Of a stretch of 64,000 nt of DNA, positions 1-8,492 are shown piece by piece (the first letter of the stretch is position 1; each line of letters starts with the position of its first letter). Source of the DNA: Streptomyces violaceorubidus (GTDB taxonomy: Bacteria > Actinomycetota > Actinomycetes > Streptomycetales > Streptomycetaceae). The stretch lies in the NCBI RefSeq assembly GCF_000717995.1, contig NZ_JODM01000002.1, positions 534,475-598,474 of the forward strand, written 5' to 3'. The position numbers were made by a program, and so were the translations under genes. The notes beneath the pieces were generated by a model. It worked only from the letters and a program-made list of their open reading frames with translations, was not told where the DNA came from and did not search any database.

Positions 1-930
1 CGCGTCGTACGCCGTCGCCGCCGCGTACACCATCAGCCGGGCCGCCTCCGTGCGCAGGGCCATCTCGGCCACCTGGTGGGAGACGGCCTGGAGGTCGCGC
101 AGCTTGCCGCCGAAGGCGTCGCGGGCGGAGGTGTGCGCGAGGGTCGCGTCCAGGGCGGCCTGTGCCATGCCGACGGCGAAGGCGCCGACGCTGGGGCGGA
201 ACAGGTTGAGGGTGTCCATGGCCACCCGGAAGCCGCGGTCGGGTTCGCCGAGCACGTCGTCGGCGGTGACGGGGACGGCGTCGAAGGCGAGGGCGCCGAT
301 GGGGTGCGGCGAGAGCATGTCGAGCGGGGTGCCGCTGAGGCCGGGGCGGTCGGCGGGCACCAGGAAGGCCGTGACGCCGCGGGCTCCGGCGCCGGGGGTG
401 GTGCGGGCGAACACGGTGTAGAAGTCGGCCTCGGGGGCGTTGGAGATCCAGCATTTCTCGCCGGTGAGCCGCCAGGCGGAGGGTCCGTCGACGCGCCCGC
501 CGGTGTACGGCGCCGCCGGGGTGTCCGGTTCGGCCCGCAGGGTCAGGGCCGCCGCGTCCGAGCCCGCGTCGGGCTCGCTGAGGGCGAAGGCGGCCACCGC
601 CGTGCCGTCGCTCACGCGGGGGAGCCAGCGGGCGCGCTGGGACGCGGTGCCGTGGGCGTGCACGGGGTGGGCGCCGAGGCCCTGGAGGGCGAGGGCGGTC
701 TCGGCCTCGGTGCAGGCGTGGGCCAGGGACTCGCGCATCAGGCACAGGTCGAGGGCGCCCGAGGTGAACAGGCGGGGCAGGAGGCCGAGGGCGCCGAGTT
801 CGGCGACCAGGGCTCGGTTGACGCGGCCCGGCTCTCCCTTCTCGGCGAGCGGGCGCAGCCGTTCGGCGGCGAGGGCGCGCAGTTCGTCGCACCAGGTGAG
901 TTGTGCCGGTTCGAGTGAGAATGCGGTCAT
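1..930 (-). CDS. Acyl-CoA dehydrogenase, 3' end outside window
   Basis: Flavin-dependent alpha,beta-dehydrogenation of an acyl-CoA thioester. About 310 residues are visible, from ATG at 930 to the window edge. The conserved AFALSEPDAGSDAAA stretch (FAD/substrate loop) and the following GEKCWISNAPEADFYTVFA segment are typical of the family. The usual length is about 380 residues, so only the C-terminal helical part is missing. It is divergent from the aryl-CoA ligase across a 187-bp gap holding a shared operator-like word. By context it should act on a ring-reduced or ring-opened CoA intermediate in the same aromatic pathway. Family certain; substrate inferred. Confidence 0.93.
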   Translation of the reverse strand, partial: MTAFSLEPAQLTWCDELRALAAERLRPLAEKGEPGRVNRALVAELGALGLLPRLFTSGALDLCLMRESLAHACTEAETALALQGLGAHPVHAHGTASQRARWLPRVSDGTAVAAFALSEPDAGSDAAALTLRAEPDTPAAPYTGGRVDGPSAWRLTGEKCWISNAPEADFYTVFARTTPGAGARGVTAFLVPADRPGLSGTPLDMLSPHPIGALAFDAVPVTADDVLGEPDRGFRVAMDTLNLFRPSVGAFAVGMAQAALDATLAHTSARDAFGGKLRDLQAVSHQVAEMALRTEAARLMVYAAATAYDA

Positions 931-960
931 CGCCGGTCCCTTCCCCTGCCGCCCTGGCCA

Positions 961-1020
961 CCTGACGGACCGCCTGACGGACCGCCGGACAGGCCGCCGG
1001 ACGGGCCGCCGGACGGGCCG
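961..1020. repeat. Five 12-bp tandem repeats
   Basis: Five consecutive 12-bp units of the form CCKGACRGRCCG lie between the divergent acyl-CoA dehydrogenase and ligase genes: two of CCTGACGGACCG, one of CCGGACAGGCCG and two of CCGGACGGGCCG. They fill the 5' flank of the dehydrogenase, just upstream of its start. Function unknown; slippage-prone. Confidence 0.85.
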
Positions 1021-1050
1021 TCCGGTCACGGCCGAGGGTATCGCGCCCCG

Positions 1051-1078
1051 TTGACTGTCGTCACCAACACGATACGCT
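1051..1078 (+). promoter_or_regulatory. Promoter with operator-like word TGACTGTCGTCAC
   Basis: TGACTGTCGTCAC occupies 1052-1064. It carries the inverted half-sites TGAC/GTCA around a 4-bp centre. The same 13 bases recur upstream of the enoyl-CoA hydratase at 7891-7903. Here TTGACT (1051-1056) and TACGCT (1073-1078), 16 bp apart, could be the -35 and -10 of the ligase gene, so a bound regulator would cover the promoter. The PaaX-family protein encoded in this locus is the obvious candidate, but that is inference. Confidence 0.5.
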
Positions 1079-1117
1079 CGTTGCGCGAGCCCACCACGAC
1101 AAAGGGGGCGAACCGCC

Positions 1118-2797
1118 ATGGACGATCCGCGCCGCGCGGACCCGCACCGCTCCGCCCACGTCGACACCTTCGCGCGCGACCACCTGCCGCCCCCCGAGCA
1201 GTGGCCCGAGCTCCTCTTCGACCTGCCCGAGCTGCGCTACCCGGCCCGGCTGAACTGCGCCGCCGAACTGCTCACCGGTCCGCCCGAGGACCGCCCGGTC
1301 TTCCGCACCACGTCCGGGGACAGCTGGACCTACGGCGATCTGCGGGAGCGGGTCGACCGGATCGCGCACGTGCTCACCGGCGACCTCGGTGTCGTCCCGG
1401 GCAACCGCGTGCTGCTGCGCGGCCCCACCACCCCGTGGCTGGCCGCGTGCTGGCTGGCGGTGCTGAAGGCGGGCGCGGTGGCGGTCACCGTGCTGGCCCA
1501 GCAGCGCCCGCACGAACTGCGCGCGATCTGCGAGATCGCGCGGGTGCGGCACGCGCTGTGCGACGTCCGGGCCGTCGACGACCTCGCCAAGGCGGAGGTC
1601 CCCGGTCTGGCGATCACCACCTACGGCGGGGACGCGCCGGACGACCTGCACCGCCGTACGACGTCCGCCGGGGTGCCCGCTGCGCCGTACCGGGCCGTCG
1701 ACACCGCCGCGGACGACGTGGCGCTGATCGCGTTCACCTCGGGCACCACCGGCCGGCCCAAGGGCTGCATGCACGTCCACCGCGATGTGCTGGCGATCGC
1801 CGACACCTTCTCCGCGCACCTGCTCGGGCCGCGGCCGGACGACGTCTTCGCGGGCAGTCCGCCGCTCGGTTTCACCTTCGGGCTCGGCGGTCTCGTGGTC
1901 TTCCCGATGCGAGCCGGGGCGAGCACCCTGCTGCTGGAACAGGCGGGCCCCCGGCAGCTCTTGCCGGCCGTCGCCGAACACCGGGTGTCGGTGCTGTTCA
2001 CCGCGCCGACGGCGTACCGCGCGATGCTGGACGAGCTGGACGGGTACGACGTGAGCAGTCTCCGGCGCTGCGTCTCGGCGGGCGAGAACCTGCCCGCGGC
2101 CACCTGGCGGGCCTGGCACGAGCGCACCGGGCTGCGGATCATCAACGGCATCGGCGCCACCGAGTTGCTGCACATCTTCCTCTCCGCGGCGGACGACGAC
2201 ATCCGGCCCGGCACCACCGGCGTCCCGGTGCCGGGGTGGCAGGCGCGCGTGCAGGACGAGAACGGCACGCCCGTGCCCGACGGGGAGCCCGGGCTGCTGG
2301 CGGTGCGCGGGCCGGTGGGCTGCCGGTACCTGGCCGATCCGCGCCAGCGGGAGTACGTGCGCGAGGGCTGGAACATCACCGGGGACACCTACGTCCGCGA
2401 GCCCGACGGGTACTTCCGGTACGTGGCCCGTGCCGACGACATGATCATCTCCGCCGGGTACAACATCGCCGGGCCGGAGGTGGAGGACGCGTTGCTGCGG
2501 CATCCGGACGTGGTGGAGGCGGCCGTGGTGGGCCGGCCCGACCAGCGCCGGGGGCAGGTCGTGGTGGCGCACGCGGTGCTGCGGGAGGGGGCCGCGCGGG
2601 ACGCGGACGCGCTGCGCGAGTTCCTGCGCTCGGAGCTGGCGCCGTACAAGTGCCCGCGGGAGATCGTCTTCCTGGACGCGCTGCCGCGCACGGCGACCGG
2701 CAAGCTCCAGCGCTACCGCCTCCTCGGCCCGTCCGGCCCGGGGTCCGCCGCCCCCGCTCCCGGTGCTCGTCCGGCTCCCCGGGGCGGCCGGGCGTGA
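1118..2797 (+). CDS. Aryl-CoA ligase (2-aminobenzoate/benzoate-CoA ligase type)
   Basis: Adenylates an aromatic acid and transfers it to CoA, the entry step of a CoA-dependent aromatic pathway. 559 residues, the usual size. The P-loop-like A3 motif TSGTTGRPKG is near residues 206-216, an adenylate-binding NGIGATELLHIF segment is in the middle, and the catalytic lysine of TATGKLQR is near residue 528. The DDMIISAGYNIAGPEVED stretch matches benzoate/2-aminobenzoate-CoA ligases. A bifunctional 2-aminobenzoyl-CoA monooxygenase-type enzyme nearby points to 2-aminobenzoate or salicylate as substrate. The paaX-like gene follows 15 bp downstream on the same strand. Family certain; exact acid not established. 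Confidence 0.9.
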   Translation: MDDPRRADPHRSAHVDTFARDHLPPPEQWPELLFDLPELRYPARLNCAAELLTGPPEDRPVFRTTSGDSWTYGDLRERVDRIAHVLTGDLGVVPGNRVLLRGPTTPWLAACWLAVLKAGAVAVTVLAQQRPHELRAICEIARVRHALCDVRAVDDLAKAEVPGLAITTYGGDAPDDLHRRTTSAGVPAAPYRAVDTAADDVALIAFTSGTTGRPKGCMHVHRDVLAIADTFSAHLLGPRPDDVFAGSPPLGFTFGLGGLVVFPMRAGASTLLLEQAGPRQLLPAVAEHRVSVLFTAPTAYRAMLDELDGYDVSSLRRCVSAGENLPAATWRAWHERTGLRIINGIGATELLHIFLSAADDDIRPGTTGVPVPGWQARVQDENGTPVPDGEPGLLAVRGPVGCRYLADPRQREYVREGWNITGDTYVREPDGYFRYVARADDMIISAGYNIAGPEVEDALLRHPDVVEAAVVGRPDQRRGQVVVAHAVLREGAARDADALREFLRSELAPYKCPREIVFLDALPRTATGKLQRYRLLGPSGPGSAAPAPGARPAPRGGRA

Positions 2798-2812
2798 CGC
2801 CGACGACATAAG

Positions 2813-3658
2813 ATGATCAACGTGTCCGACCAGCACCTACCGCCCGCACCGAGGTCCCTCATCGTCACGCTCTACGGCGCGTACGGTCGTTTCGCGCCGG
2901 GCCCGGTGCCCGTCGCCGAGCTGATCCGGCTGCTGTCCGCCGTAGGGGTGGACGCCCCCTCCGTGCGCTCCTCGGTGTCCCGGCTGAAGCGGCGCGGGCT
3001 GCTGCTGCCGGCCCGTACGGACGAGGGCGCGGCCGGTTACGAACTCTCCGCCGAGGCACGCCAGTTGCTGGAGGACGGGGACCGGCGGGTCTACGCGACC
3101 GCGCCCCACGGGGACGAGGGCTGGGTGCTCGCCGTGTTCTCCGTTCCCGAGTCGGAGCGCCAGAAGCGGCACGTACTGCGCTCGCGCCTGGCCGGGCTCG
3201 GCTTCGGCACCGCGGCCCCCGGCGTGTGGATCGCCCCGGCCCGTCTGTACGCGGAGACCCGGCACGCCCTGGGCCGCCTCGGCCTGGACTCCTACGTGGA
3301 CTTCTTCCGCGGTGAGCACCTGGGCTTCCCGCCGACCGCCGAGGCGGTGGCCCGCTGGTGGGACCTGGCCGCGATCGCCAAGGAGCACGAGGCGTTCCTC
3401 GACCGCCACGCGCACGTGCTGCGCGCCTGGGAGCGGCGGACCGACACGCCGCCCGAGGAGGCCTACCGCGACTACCTCCTCGCCCTGGACTCCTGGCGCC
3501 ACCTGCCCTACACGGACCCCGGGCTGCCCGCCCGGCTGCTGCCCGGGGACTGGCCCGGCACCCGATCGGCGGCCGTCTTTTGGGCGTTGCACGCGCGGCT
3601 GCGGGACGCGGGGGCGCGCTACGCGGCGATGGGACCGACCCCCTCTCCCGATAGGTGA
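2813..3658 (+). CDS. PaaX-family transcriptional regulator
   Basis: 281 residues with an N-terminal winged helix (about residues 15-75, including SVRSSVSRLKRRGLLLP), a central PaaX core, and a C-terminal PaaX_C domain with RDYLLALDSWRHLPYTDPGLP. PaaX proteins repress phenylacetyl-CoA or related aromatic pathways and are released by an aryl-CoA ligand. It follows the ligase by 15 bp, so it may be cotranscribed and autoregulated. A second start, GTG at 2822, is possible; CATAAGAT just upstream looks like a -10, so an internal leaderless transcript cannot be excluded. The likely target is the TGACTGTCGTCAC word at 1052 and 7891. Confidence 0.9.
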   Translation: MINVSDQHLPPAPRSLIVTLYGAYGRFAPGPVPVAELIRLLSAVGVDAPSVRSSVSRLKRRGLLLPARTDEGAAGYELSAEARQLLEDGDRRVYATAPHGDEGWVLAVFSVPESERQKRHVLRSRLAGLGFGTAAPGVWIAPARLYAETRHALGRLGLDSYVDFFRGEHLGFPPTAEAVARWWDLAAIAKEHEAFLDRHAHVLRAWERRTDTPPEEAYRDYLLALDSWRHLPYTDPGLPARLLPGDWPGTRSAAVFWALHARLRDAGARYAAMGPTPSPDR

Positions 3659-3740
3659 GTTGCGCCACACTCCGGGGCATCAGTGAACCCTCAGCCTCCT
3701 CAGACCCTCTTCTCAGGTTTCTCACCTAGCGTCCGGACGC

Positions 3741-4640
3741 ATGAGTCTCGCACGCAACGTGAACCGGGCCCTCGCCGTCACCACCGGCCTCCAGGTCCGC
3801 AGAGCACCCCGGGCGGCGAAGAGAAGTCCGCAGGCGACACCGGGGAAGAAGTCCCCCGCGGCCCGGCAGGCGGCCGCGTACCGATGTCCGCCGGCCAAGG
3901 AGCTGCCGGCCGAACGGCTGCTGCGACGGCCCGTGTTCATCACCTCGTCCATCCGCTCCGGTTCCACGCTGCTGCGCATGATGCTGGGCGCCCACCCGCG
4001 GCTGCACGCCCCGCACGAGCTGCACATCGGCCGGCTGGAGGTCACCTGCGCCAACTGGTTCTCCGAGCGGGCGATGGGCGCCCTCGGCCTGCGGCGCGGC
4101 GACCTGGAGCACCTGCGGTGGGACCGCGTCCTGCACCGCGAACTCACCAGATCCGGTAAGGACTTCGTGGTCGAGAAGACCCCGGCCAACGTGTACATGT
4201 ACCGGCGCCTGAAGGACTGCTGGCCGGACGCGCGCTTCGTCTTCCTGCTGCGCCATCCCGCGTCGACCGCCCGCTCCTGGCACGAGACCGATCCCGTCAA
4301 GCGCCCGCTCGACACGGCCGTCACGGACGTGCTGCGCTATCTGACGGCGGTCGAGGAGGCCCGTGGGGCGGACCCCGACCAGTTCACCGTGCGCTACGAG
4401 GACATCACCGACGACCCCGAGCGCGAGATGCGCCGGCTGTGCGCGCACCTCGAACTCGACTACGCGCCCGAGATGCTGAACTACGGCAGCAGGAGCAGCG
4501 CCGAGCTGGTCAGGGGACTGGGCGACTGGCGCGAGAACATCCGCACCGGCACCGTGCAGCCGGGGCGCGCGCTGCCCGGGGCGGACGAGGTCCCCGAGCG
4601 GCTGCGCCCGATCTGCGCGGCCTGGGGCTACCCGTCCTGA
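3741..4640 (+). CDS. PAPS-dependent sulfotransferase
   Basis: 299-residue cytosolic sulfotransferase of the Sulfotransfer_3 type. The 5'-phosphosulfate loop is SIRSGSTLL (about 69-77) and the 3'-phosphate motif is RHPASTARS (about 171-179). The N-terminal 50 residues are basic and low in complexity (RRAPRAAKRSPQATPGKKS), with no membrane segment. Its 3' end overlaps the converging monooxygenase gene by 13 bp. It lies inside the aromatic-CoA locus, but nothing in the sequence shows that it belongs to that pathway. The acceptor substrate is unknown. Confidence 0.85.
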   Translation: MSLARNVNRALAVTTGLQVRRAPRAAKRSPQATPGKKSPAARQAAAYRCPPAKELPAERLLRRPVFITSSIRSGSTLLRMMLGAHPRLHAPHELHIGRLEVTCANWFSERAMGALGLRRGDLEHLRWDRVLHRELTRSGKDFVVEKTPANVYMYRRLKDCWPDARFVFLLRHPASTARSWHETDPVKRPLDTAVTDVLRYLTAVEEARGADPDQFTVRYEDITDDPEREMRRLCAHLELDYAPEMLNYGSRSSAELVRGLGDWRENIRTGTVQPGRALPGADEVPERLRPICAAWGYPS

Positions 4641-7033
4641 CGCGGGCCGTGCAGCGTGAGCCTCGGCCGGGGGGTGTCGGTGCGTCCGGTGCGCGGCGGG
4701 CGGCTGCCCGCCCGGTACGGTGCGGGCCACGGGGCGCCCGGTCCGTCGTAGCCCTGCTCGGCGGCGGCGTGCAGCGTCCAGTGCGGGTCGTACAGGTGCG
4801 GGCGCGCCAGTGCGCACAGGTCGGTGCGTCCGGCCAGGATCAGCGAGTTGACGTCGTCCCAGGAGGAGATCGCGCCGACGGCGATCACCGGGACGCCCGC
4901 CTCGTGCCGGATGCGGTCCGCGTACGGCGTCTGGTACGACCGCCCGAACTCGGGCCGTTCACCGGCGACGACCTGGCCGGTGGACACGTCGAGGGCGTCG
5001 GCCCCGTGCTCGGCGAAGGCCCGGGCGATCCGCACCGCCTCCTCGGCGCTCGTGCCGCCCTCGGCCCAGTCGGTGGCGGAGATCCGTACGGTCATGGGCC
5101 GCTCGGCGGGCCACACCTCGCGTACGGCGTCGAAGACCTCCAGCGGGAAGCGCAGCCGCTTCTCCAGTGAGCCGCCGTAGGCGTCGGTGCGGTGGTTGGT
5201 GAGCGGGGAGAGGAAGCCGGAGAGCAGGTAGCCGTGGGCGCAGTGCAGTTCGAGCAGGTCGAAACCGGCCCCGGCGGCCCGTTCGGCGGCGGACCTGAAC
5301 TGCTCGCGCACCTCGGTCAGTTGCGCCCGTGACAGCTCGCGCGGGGTCTGGCTGCCGGGCCGGTAGGGCAGCGGGGAGGGGGCCAGGAGGGGCCAGTTGC
5401 CCTCGGGCAGCGGTTCGTCCATGCCCTCCCACATCAGCCGGGTCGAGCCCTTGCGGCCGCTGTGGCCCAGCTGTACGCCGATCGCGGTGCCCGGCGCGCT
5501 GTCGTGCACGAAGTCGGTGATCCGCCGCCATGCCTCGCCCTGCCGGCCGGTGTAGAGGCCCGCGCAGCCGGGGGTGATGCGGCCCTCGGCGCTGACGCAC
5601 ACCATCTCGGTCATCACCAGGCCGGCACCGCCGAGGGCCCGGGCACCGAGGTGGACCAGGTGGAAGTCGCCGGGGACGCCGTCGGTGGCCGAGTACATGT
5701 CCATCGGGGAGACGACCACGCGGTTGCGCAGGGTCAGCCCGCGCAGCCGGAACGGGGTGAACATCGGGGGCGTGCCGGGCGGGCAGCCGAACTCGCGCTC
5801 CACCGCGCCGGTGAAGTCGGCGTCGCGCAGCCGCAGGTTGTCGTGGGTGACCCGGCGGCTGCGGGTGAGCAGGTTGAAGGCGAACTGGCGGGGCGGCTGC
5901 CCGAGGTACCGGTCCAGGTCCTCGAACCAGTGGAGGCTGGCCCCGGCCGCCCGCTGGGTGGAGGCGACGACGGGACGCCGCTCCTCCTCGTACGCGTCAA
6001 GGGCCTCCTGGAGGGTGGGGTGCTCCTCCAGGCAGGCGGCGAGCGCGAGGGCGTCCTCGACGGCGAGCTTGGTGCCGGAGCCGATGGAGAAGTGGGCGGT
6101 GTGGGCGGCGTCGCCGAGCAGGACGAGGTTGCCGTGCGACCAGCGTTCGTTGACGACCGTGCGGAAGGTGGTCCACGCCGACTTGTTGGACCGCAGCGGC
6201 CGGCCGCCCAGCGCGTCGGCGAAGATCTTGGCGCAGCGGGCAAGGGACTCCGCCTCGTCCAGTCCGTCGAAGCCGGCCGCCCGCCAGACCTCCTCGCGCA
6301 TCTCGACGATGACGGTGGAGGCGTCGGGCGCGAAGGGATAGCCGTGCAGCTGCATCACGCCGTGCTCGGTCTCGGCGATCTCGAAGCGGAAGGCGTCGAA
6401 GGCGAAGTCGGCGGCGAGCCAGATGTAGCGGCAGCGGTGCGGGGTCAGATGCGGCCGGAAGACCTCGCGGTACGCCTCGCGGGTGGCGCTGTGCACGCCG
6501 TCGGCGGCGACGACGAGGTCGTGGGTGCGGGTGAGCCGGTCAGGGGGCGGGGCCTCGGTGCGCGGGCGCAGGTCCACGCCGAGGTCGCGGCAGCGGTCGT
6601 ACAGGATCTCCAGGAGGCGGCGGCGGCCGAGGGCGGCGAAGCGGTGTCCTTGGGAGGTGTGGCGGGTGTTCCGGTGGACGATGTCGATGTCGTCCCAGCG
6701 GACGAAGTGGGCCTTGAGGGCGTCGTAGACGACGGGGTCGGCGTGTTCGATGCCGCCGAGGGTCTCGTCGGAGAGGACCACGCCGAAGCCGAAGGTGTCG
6801 TCGGGGGCGCCTCGCTCGTAGACGGTGATCTCGCGGTCGGGGGCGAGGCGTTTGAGGAGGGCGGCGGTGTAGAGGCCGCCGGGGCCGCCGCCGATGATCG
6901 CGGCACGTAGGGGGTGGCTTGTCGTCGTCAGTGGGTGCGGGTTCGTTGTGGCCGGTCGCGCCCCGCGGCGGAGCCGCTGATCGACACAGCCCCGCGCCCC
7001 CGGGCCAACGGCACTTCCTTGAGACGAGAGCAT
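4628..7033 (-). CDS. Bifunctional flavin monooxygenase / NADH:flavin oxidoreductase (2-aminobenzoyl-CoA monooxygenase/reductase type)
   Basis: 801 residues, two fused flavoenzymes. Residues about 43-420 are an FAD aromatic hydroxylase (GGGPGG dinucleotide fold near 47, LLGDAAHTAHFSIGSG near 307). Residues about 425-770 are an old-yellow-enzyme-type FMN/FAD reductase (HCAHGYLLSGFLSPLTNHR). This architecture is that of Azoarcus 2-aminobenzoyl-CoA monooxygenase/reductase; streptomycete members are also called salicylyl-CoA 5-hydroxylase/oxidoreductase. The start is ATG 7033, preceded by GGGAGG and 4 bp from the enoyl-CoA hydratase stop. The first 43 residues have no family counterpart and are encoded by an interspersed repeat; no ATG, GTG or TTG exists closer to the Rossmann fold. 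Function of the fusion: ring hydroxylation plus ring reduction of an aryl-CoA. Confidence 0.88.
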   Translation of the reverse strand: MLSSQGSAVGPGARGCVDQRLRRGARPATTNPHPLTTTSHPLRAAIIGGGPGGLYTAALLKRLAPDREITVYERGAPDDTFGFGVVLSDETLGGIEHADPVVYDALKAHFVRWDDIDIVHRNTRHTSQGHRFAALGRRRLLEILYDRCRDLGVDLRPRTEAPPPDRLTRTHDLVVAADGVHSATREAYREVFRPHLTPHRCRYIWLAADFAFDAFRFEIAETEHGVMQLHGYPFAPDASTVIVEMREEVWRAAGFDGLDEAESLARCAKIFADALGGRPLRSNKSAWTTFRTVVNERWSHGNLVLLGDAAHTAHFSIGSGTKLAVEDALALAACLEEHPTLQEALDAYEEERRPVVASTQRAAGASLHWFEDLDRYLGQPPRQFAFNLLTRSRRVTHDNLRLRDADFTGAVEREFGCPPGTPPMFTPFRLRGLTLRNRVVVSPMDMYSATDGVPGDFHLVHLGARALGGAGLVMTEMVCVSAEGRITPGCAGLYTGRQGEAWRRITDFVHDSAPGTAIGVQLGHSGRKGSTRLMWEGMDEPLPEGNWPLLAPSPLPYRPGSQTPRELSRAQLTEVREQFRSAAERAAGAGFDLLELHCAHGYLLSGFLSPLTNHRTDAYGGSLEKRLRFPLEVFDAVREVWPAERPMTVRISATDWAEGGTSAEEAVRIARAFAEHGADALDVSTGQVVAGERPEFGRSYQTPYADRIRHEAGVPVIAVGAISSWDDVNSLILAGRTDLCALARPHLYDPHWTLHAAAEQGYDGPGAPWPAPYRAGSRPPRTGRTDTPRPRLTLHGPRQDG
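6926..7013. repeat. Streptomyces interspersed repeat inside the 5' end of the monooxygenase gene
   Basis: The segment holds the palindrome GCGGCGGAGCCGC (6965-6977), flanked by GTTCGTTGTGGCCGGTCGCG on one side and ATCGACACAGCCCCGCGCCC on the other. From memory this block recurs between genes across streptomycete chromosomes. Here it lies between the ribosome-binding site/ATG and the conserved FAD fold, in frame, adding about 40 residues rich in Arg, Pro and Thr. I see no second copy in this window. Boundaries approximate. Confidence 0.6.
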
Positions 7034-7037
7034 CCCC

Positions 7038-7865
7038 CTACCTCCCTTGCCACTTCGGCGGGCGTTTCTCCGTGAAGGCGGCGTGGAATTCCGCGTAGTC
7101 CTCGCCCGTCATCAGCAGGGCCTGGGTCGAGGCGTCCAGTTCGACCGCTGCCGCCAGCGGCATGTCCAGCTCGGCCGTGAGGAGGGCCTTGGTCTGGGCG
7201 TGGGCCAGGGCGGGGCCGTCGGCCAGCCGGCGGGCCAGGGTGTGGGCTGCCTCGTCGGCGCGGCCCTCCTCGGTCAGCTCGCTGATCAGGCCGATGCGCT
7301 CGGCCTCGGGTGCGCGCACCGGGTCGCCGAGCATGAGCAGGCGGGTGGCGTGGCCGAGGCCCACGACGCGGGGCAGCAGGTAGGCGGCGCCCATGTCGCC
7401 GCCGGAGAGGCCGACGCGGGTGAAGAGGAAGGCGAAGCGGGCGGACGGGTCGGCGACGCGGAAGTCGGCGGCCAGCGCGAGGACCGCGCCCGCCCCGGCG
7501 GCGACGCCGTGCAGCGCGGCGATCACCGGAAACGGGCACTCCCGTACCGCCCGCACCACCTGGCCGGTCATCCGGTTGAAGTCCAGCAGTCTCGCGGTGT
7601 CCATGGACAGGGTGGCGCCGATGATCTCGTCCACGTCGCCGCCGGAGCAGAAGCCGCGCCCCTCGCCGGCCAGCACCAGCGCCCGCACGGAGCGCCCGCG
7701 GGACAGCTCGGCGAGCAGGTCGCGCAGGTCGGCGTAGGCCTCGAAGGTGAGCGCGTTGAGCTTGTCGGGGCGGGCGAGGGTGACGGTGGCGACGCCGTCG
7801 GCGATCTCGACGCGCAGGTGCCGCCAGTCGGGGGTGGGGGCGGCGGAGCCGGTGAAGGGACTCAT
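7038..7865 (-). CDS. Enoyl-CoA hydratase/isomerase family protein
   Basis: 275-residue crotonase. The CoA/oxyanion motifs are GEGRGFCSGGDVDEIIG and GVAAGAGAVLALAADFRVAD. The start ATG 7865 gives the normal N-terminus; the frame stays open further upstream but is not family-like. It is the first gene of a two-gene unit with the bifunctional monooxygenase (4-bp gap), so both are probably made together. Likely role: hydration or ring cleavage of the dearomatised CoA intermediate. The shared operator word lies 26 bp upstream. Confidence 0.92.
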   Translation of the reverse strand: MSPFTGSAAPTPDWRHLRVEIADGVATVTLARPDKLNALTFEAYADLRDLLAELSRGRSVRALVLAGEGRGFCSGGDVDEIIGATLSMDTARLLDFNRMTGQVVRAVRECPFPVIAALHGVAAGAGAVLALAADFRVADPSARFAFLFTRVGLSGGDMGAAYLLPRVVGLGHATRLLMLGDPVRAPEAERIGLISELTEEGRADEAAHTLARRLADGPALAHAQTKALLTAELDMPLAAAVELDASTQALLMTGEDYAEFHAAFTEKRPPKWQGR

Positions 7866-7890
7866 GACACTCGAAGTTATCACCCATCTG

Positions 7891-7903
7891 TGACTGTCGT
7901 CAC
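7891..7903. promoter_or_regulatory. Second copy of operator-like word TGACTGTCGTCAC
   Basis: Identical over 13 bases to 1052-1064 and located 26-38 bp upstream of the enoyl-CoA hydratase start. On the minus strand GTGATAACT at about 7876-7884 could serve as a -10. The two copies bracket the aromatic locus and suggest one regulon, presumably under the PaaX-like protein. Confidence 0.5.
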
Positions 7904-8051
7904 GGGTGCGCGATAAGACGCCGGGGTCGTGGGCGCACGGGCCGAAGGTCCCGGGGCACGCCCGTCGAAGGGCTCTGCCGGGGGGGGCGCCGTACCATTC
8001 ATAAGGTTGAAAGCAGGACAGGACACCCCTGCTCCACGAAACGGACCCGTC

Positions 8052-8492
8052 GTGCACGATCACTCCCCCGCACCCGCCTCCTGGCGCATCGCGCTGCCGC
8101 ACTCCGCCGCGGCCGTGCCGGTGGCGCGTGCCCTGGTGCGCAACGCCCTGGCCGAGCTGGAGCACACGGCCGACGGCGACACCGCGGAGCTGCTCACGGC
8201 GGAGCTGGTCGCCAACGCCGTCGAGCACACCTCGGGACGGACACCGATCGAGCTGGTGGTGGAGCTGATGCCGACCGGCTGCCAGGTGGAGGTGCACGAC
8301 CCGGACCCCTCGCCCCCGGCCGACCTCACCCGGCCGGACGTGGAGCCGCCCGACCCGTGGCGGGAGGACGGGCGCGGCCTGCTCCTGATCCGCGCCCTCA
8401 GCTCGTCCTGCGGTCACCGGCCCACCGAGGCGGGCAAGGCGGTCTGGTTCAGGCTTCCTGCGGTACCCGCTCAGCGTCGCCCTCCGGCGTGA
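8052..8492 (+). CDS. ATP-binding anti-sigma-type protein (HATPase_c)
   Basis: About 146 residues in the RsbW/SpoIIAB-like ATPase family that is expanded in streptomycetes. The N-box is ELVANAVEHT and the G-box is DGRGLLLIRALSS. These proteins usually bind or phosphorylate anti-sigma antagonists, or act as small regulatory ATPases; the partner is unknown. I chose GTG 8052, where family-like sequence (HDHSPAPASWRIALPHS) begins; the frame extends back to 7929 without family features. Its 3' end overlaps the converging permease gene by 44 bp. Confidence 0.8.
   Translation: MHDHSPAPASWRIALPHSAAAVPVARALVRNALAELEHTADGDTAELLTAELVANAVEHTSGRTPIELVVELMPTGCQVEVHDPDPSPPADLTRPDVEPPDPWREDGRGLLLIRALSSSCGHRPTEAGKAVWFRLPAVPAQRRPPA

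Noticed and set aside
1061..2836. Long open frame opposite the aryl-CoA ligase gene
   Set aside because: Composition is His/Arg/Gly/Val-rich shadow sequence of a GC-rich gene; no motifs, and the sense strand has a complete ligase.
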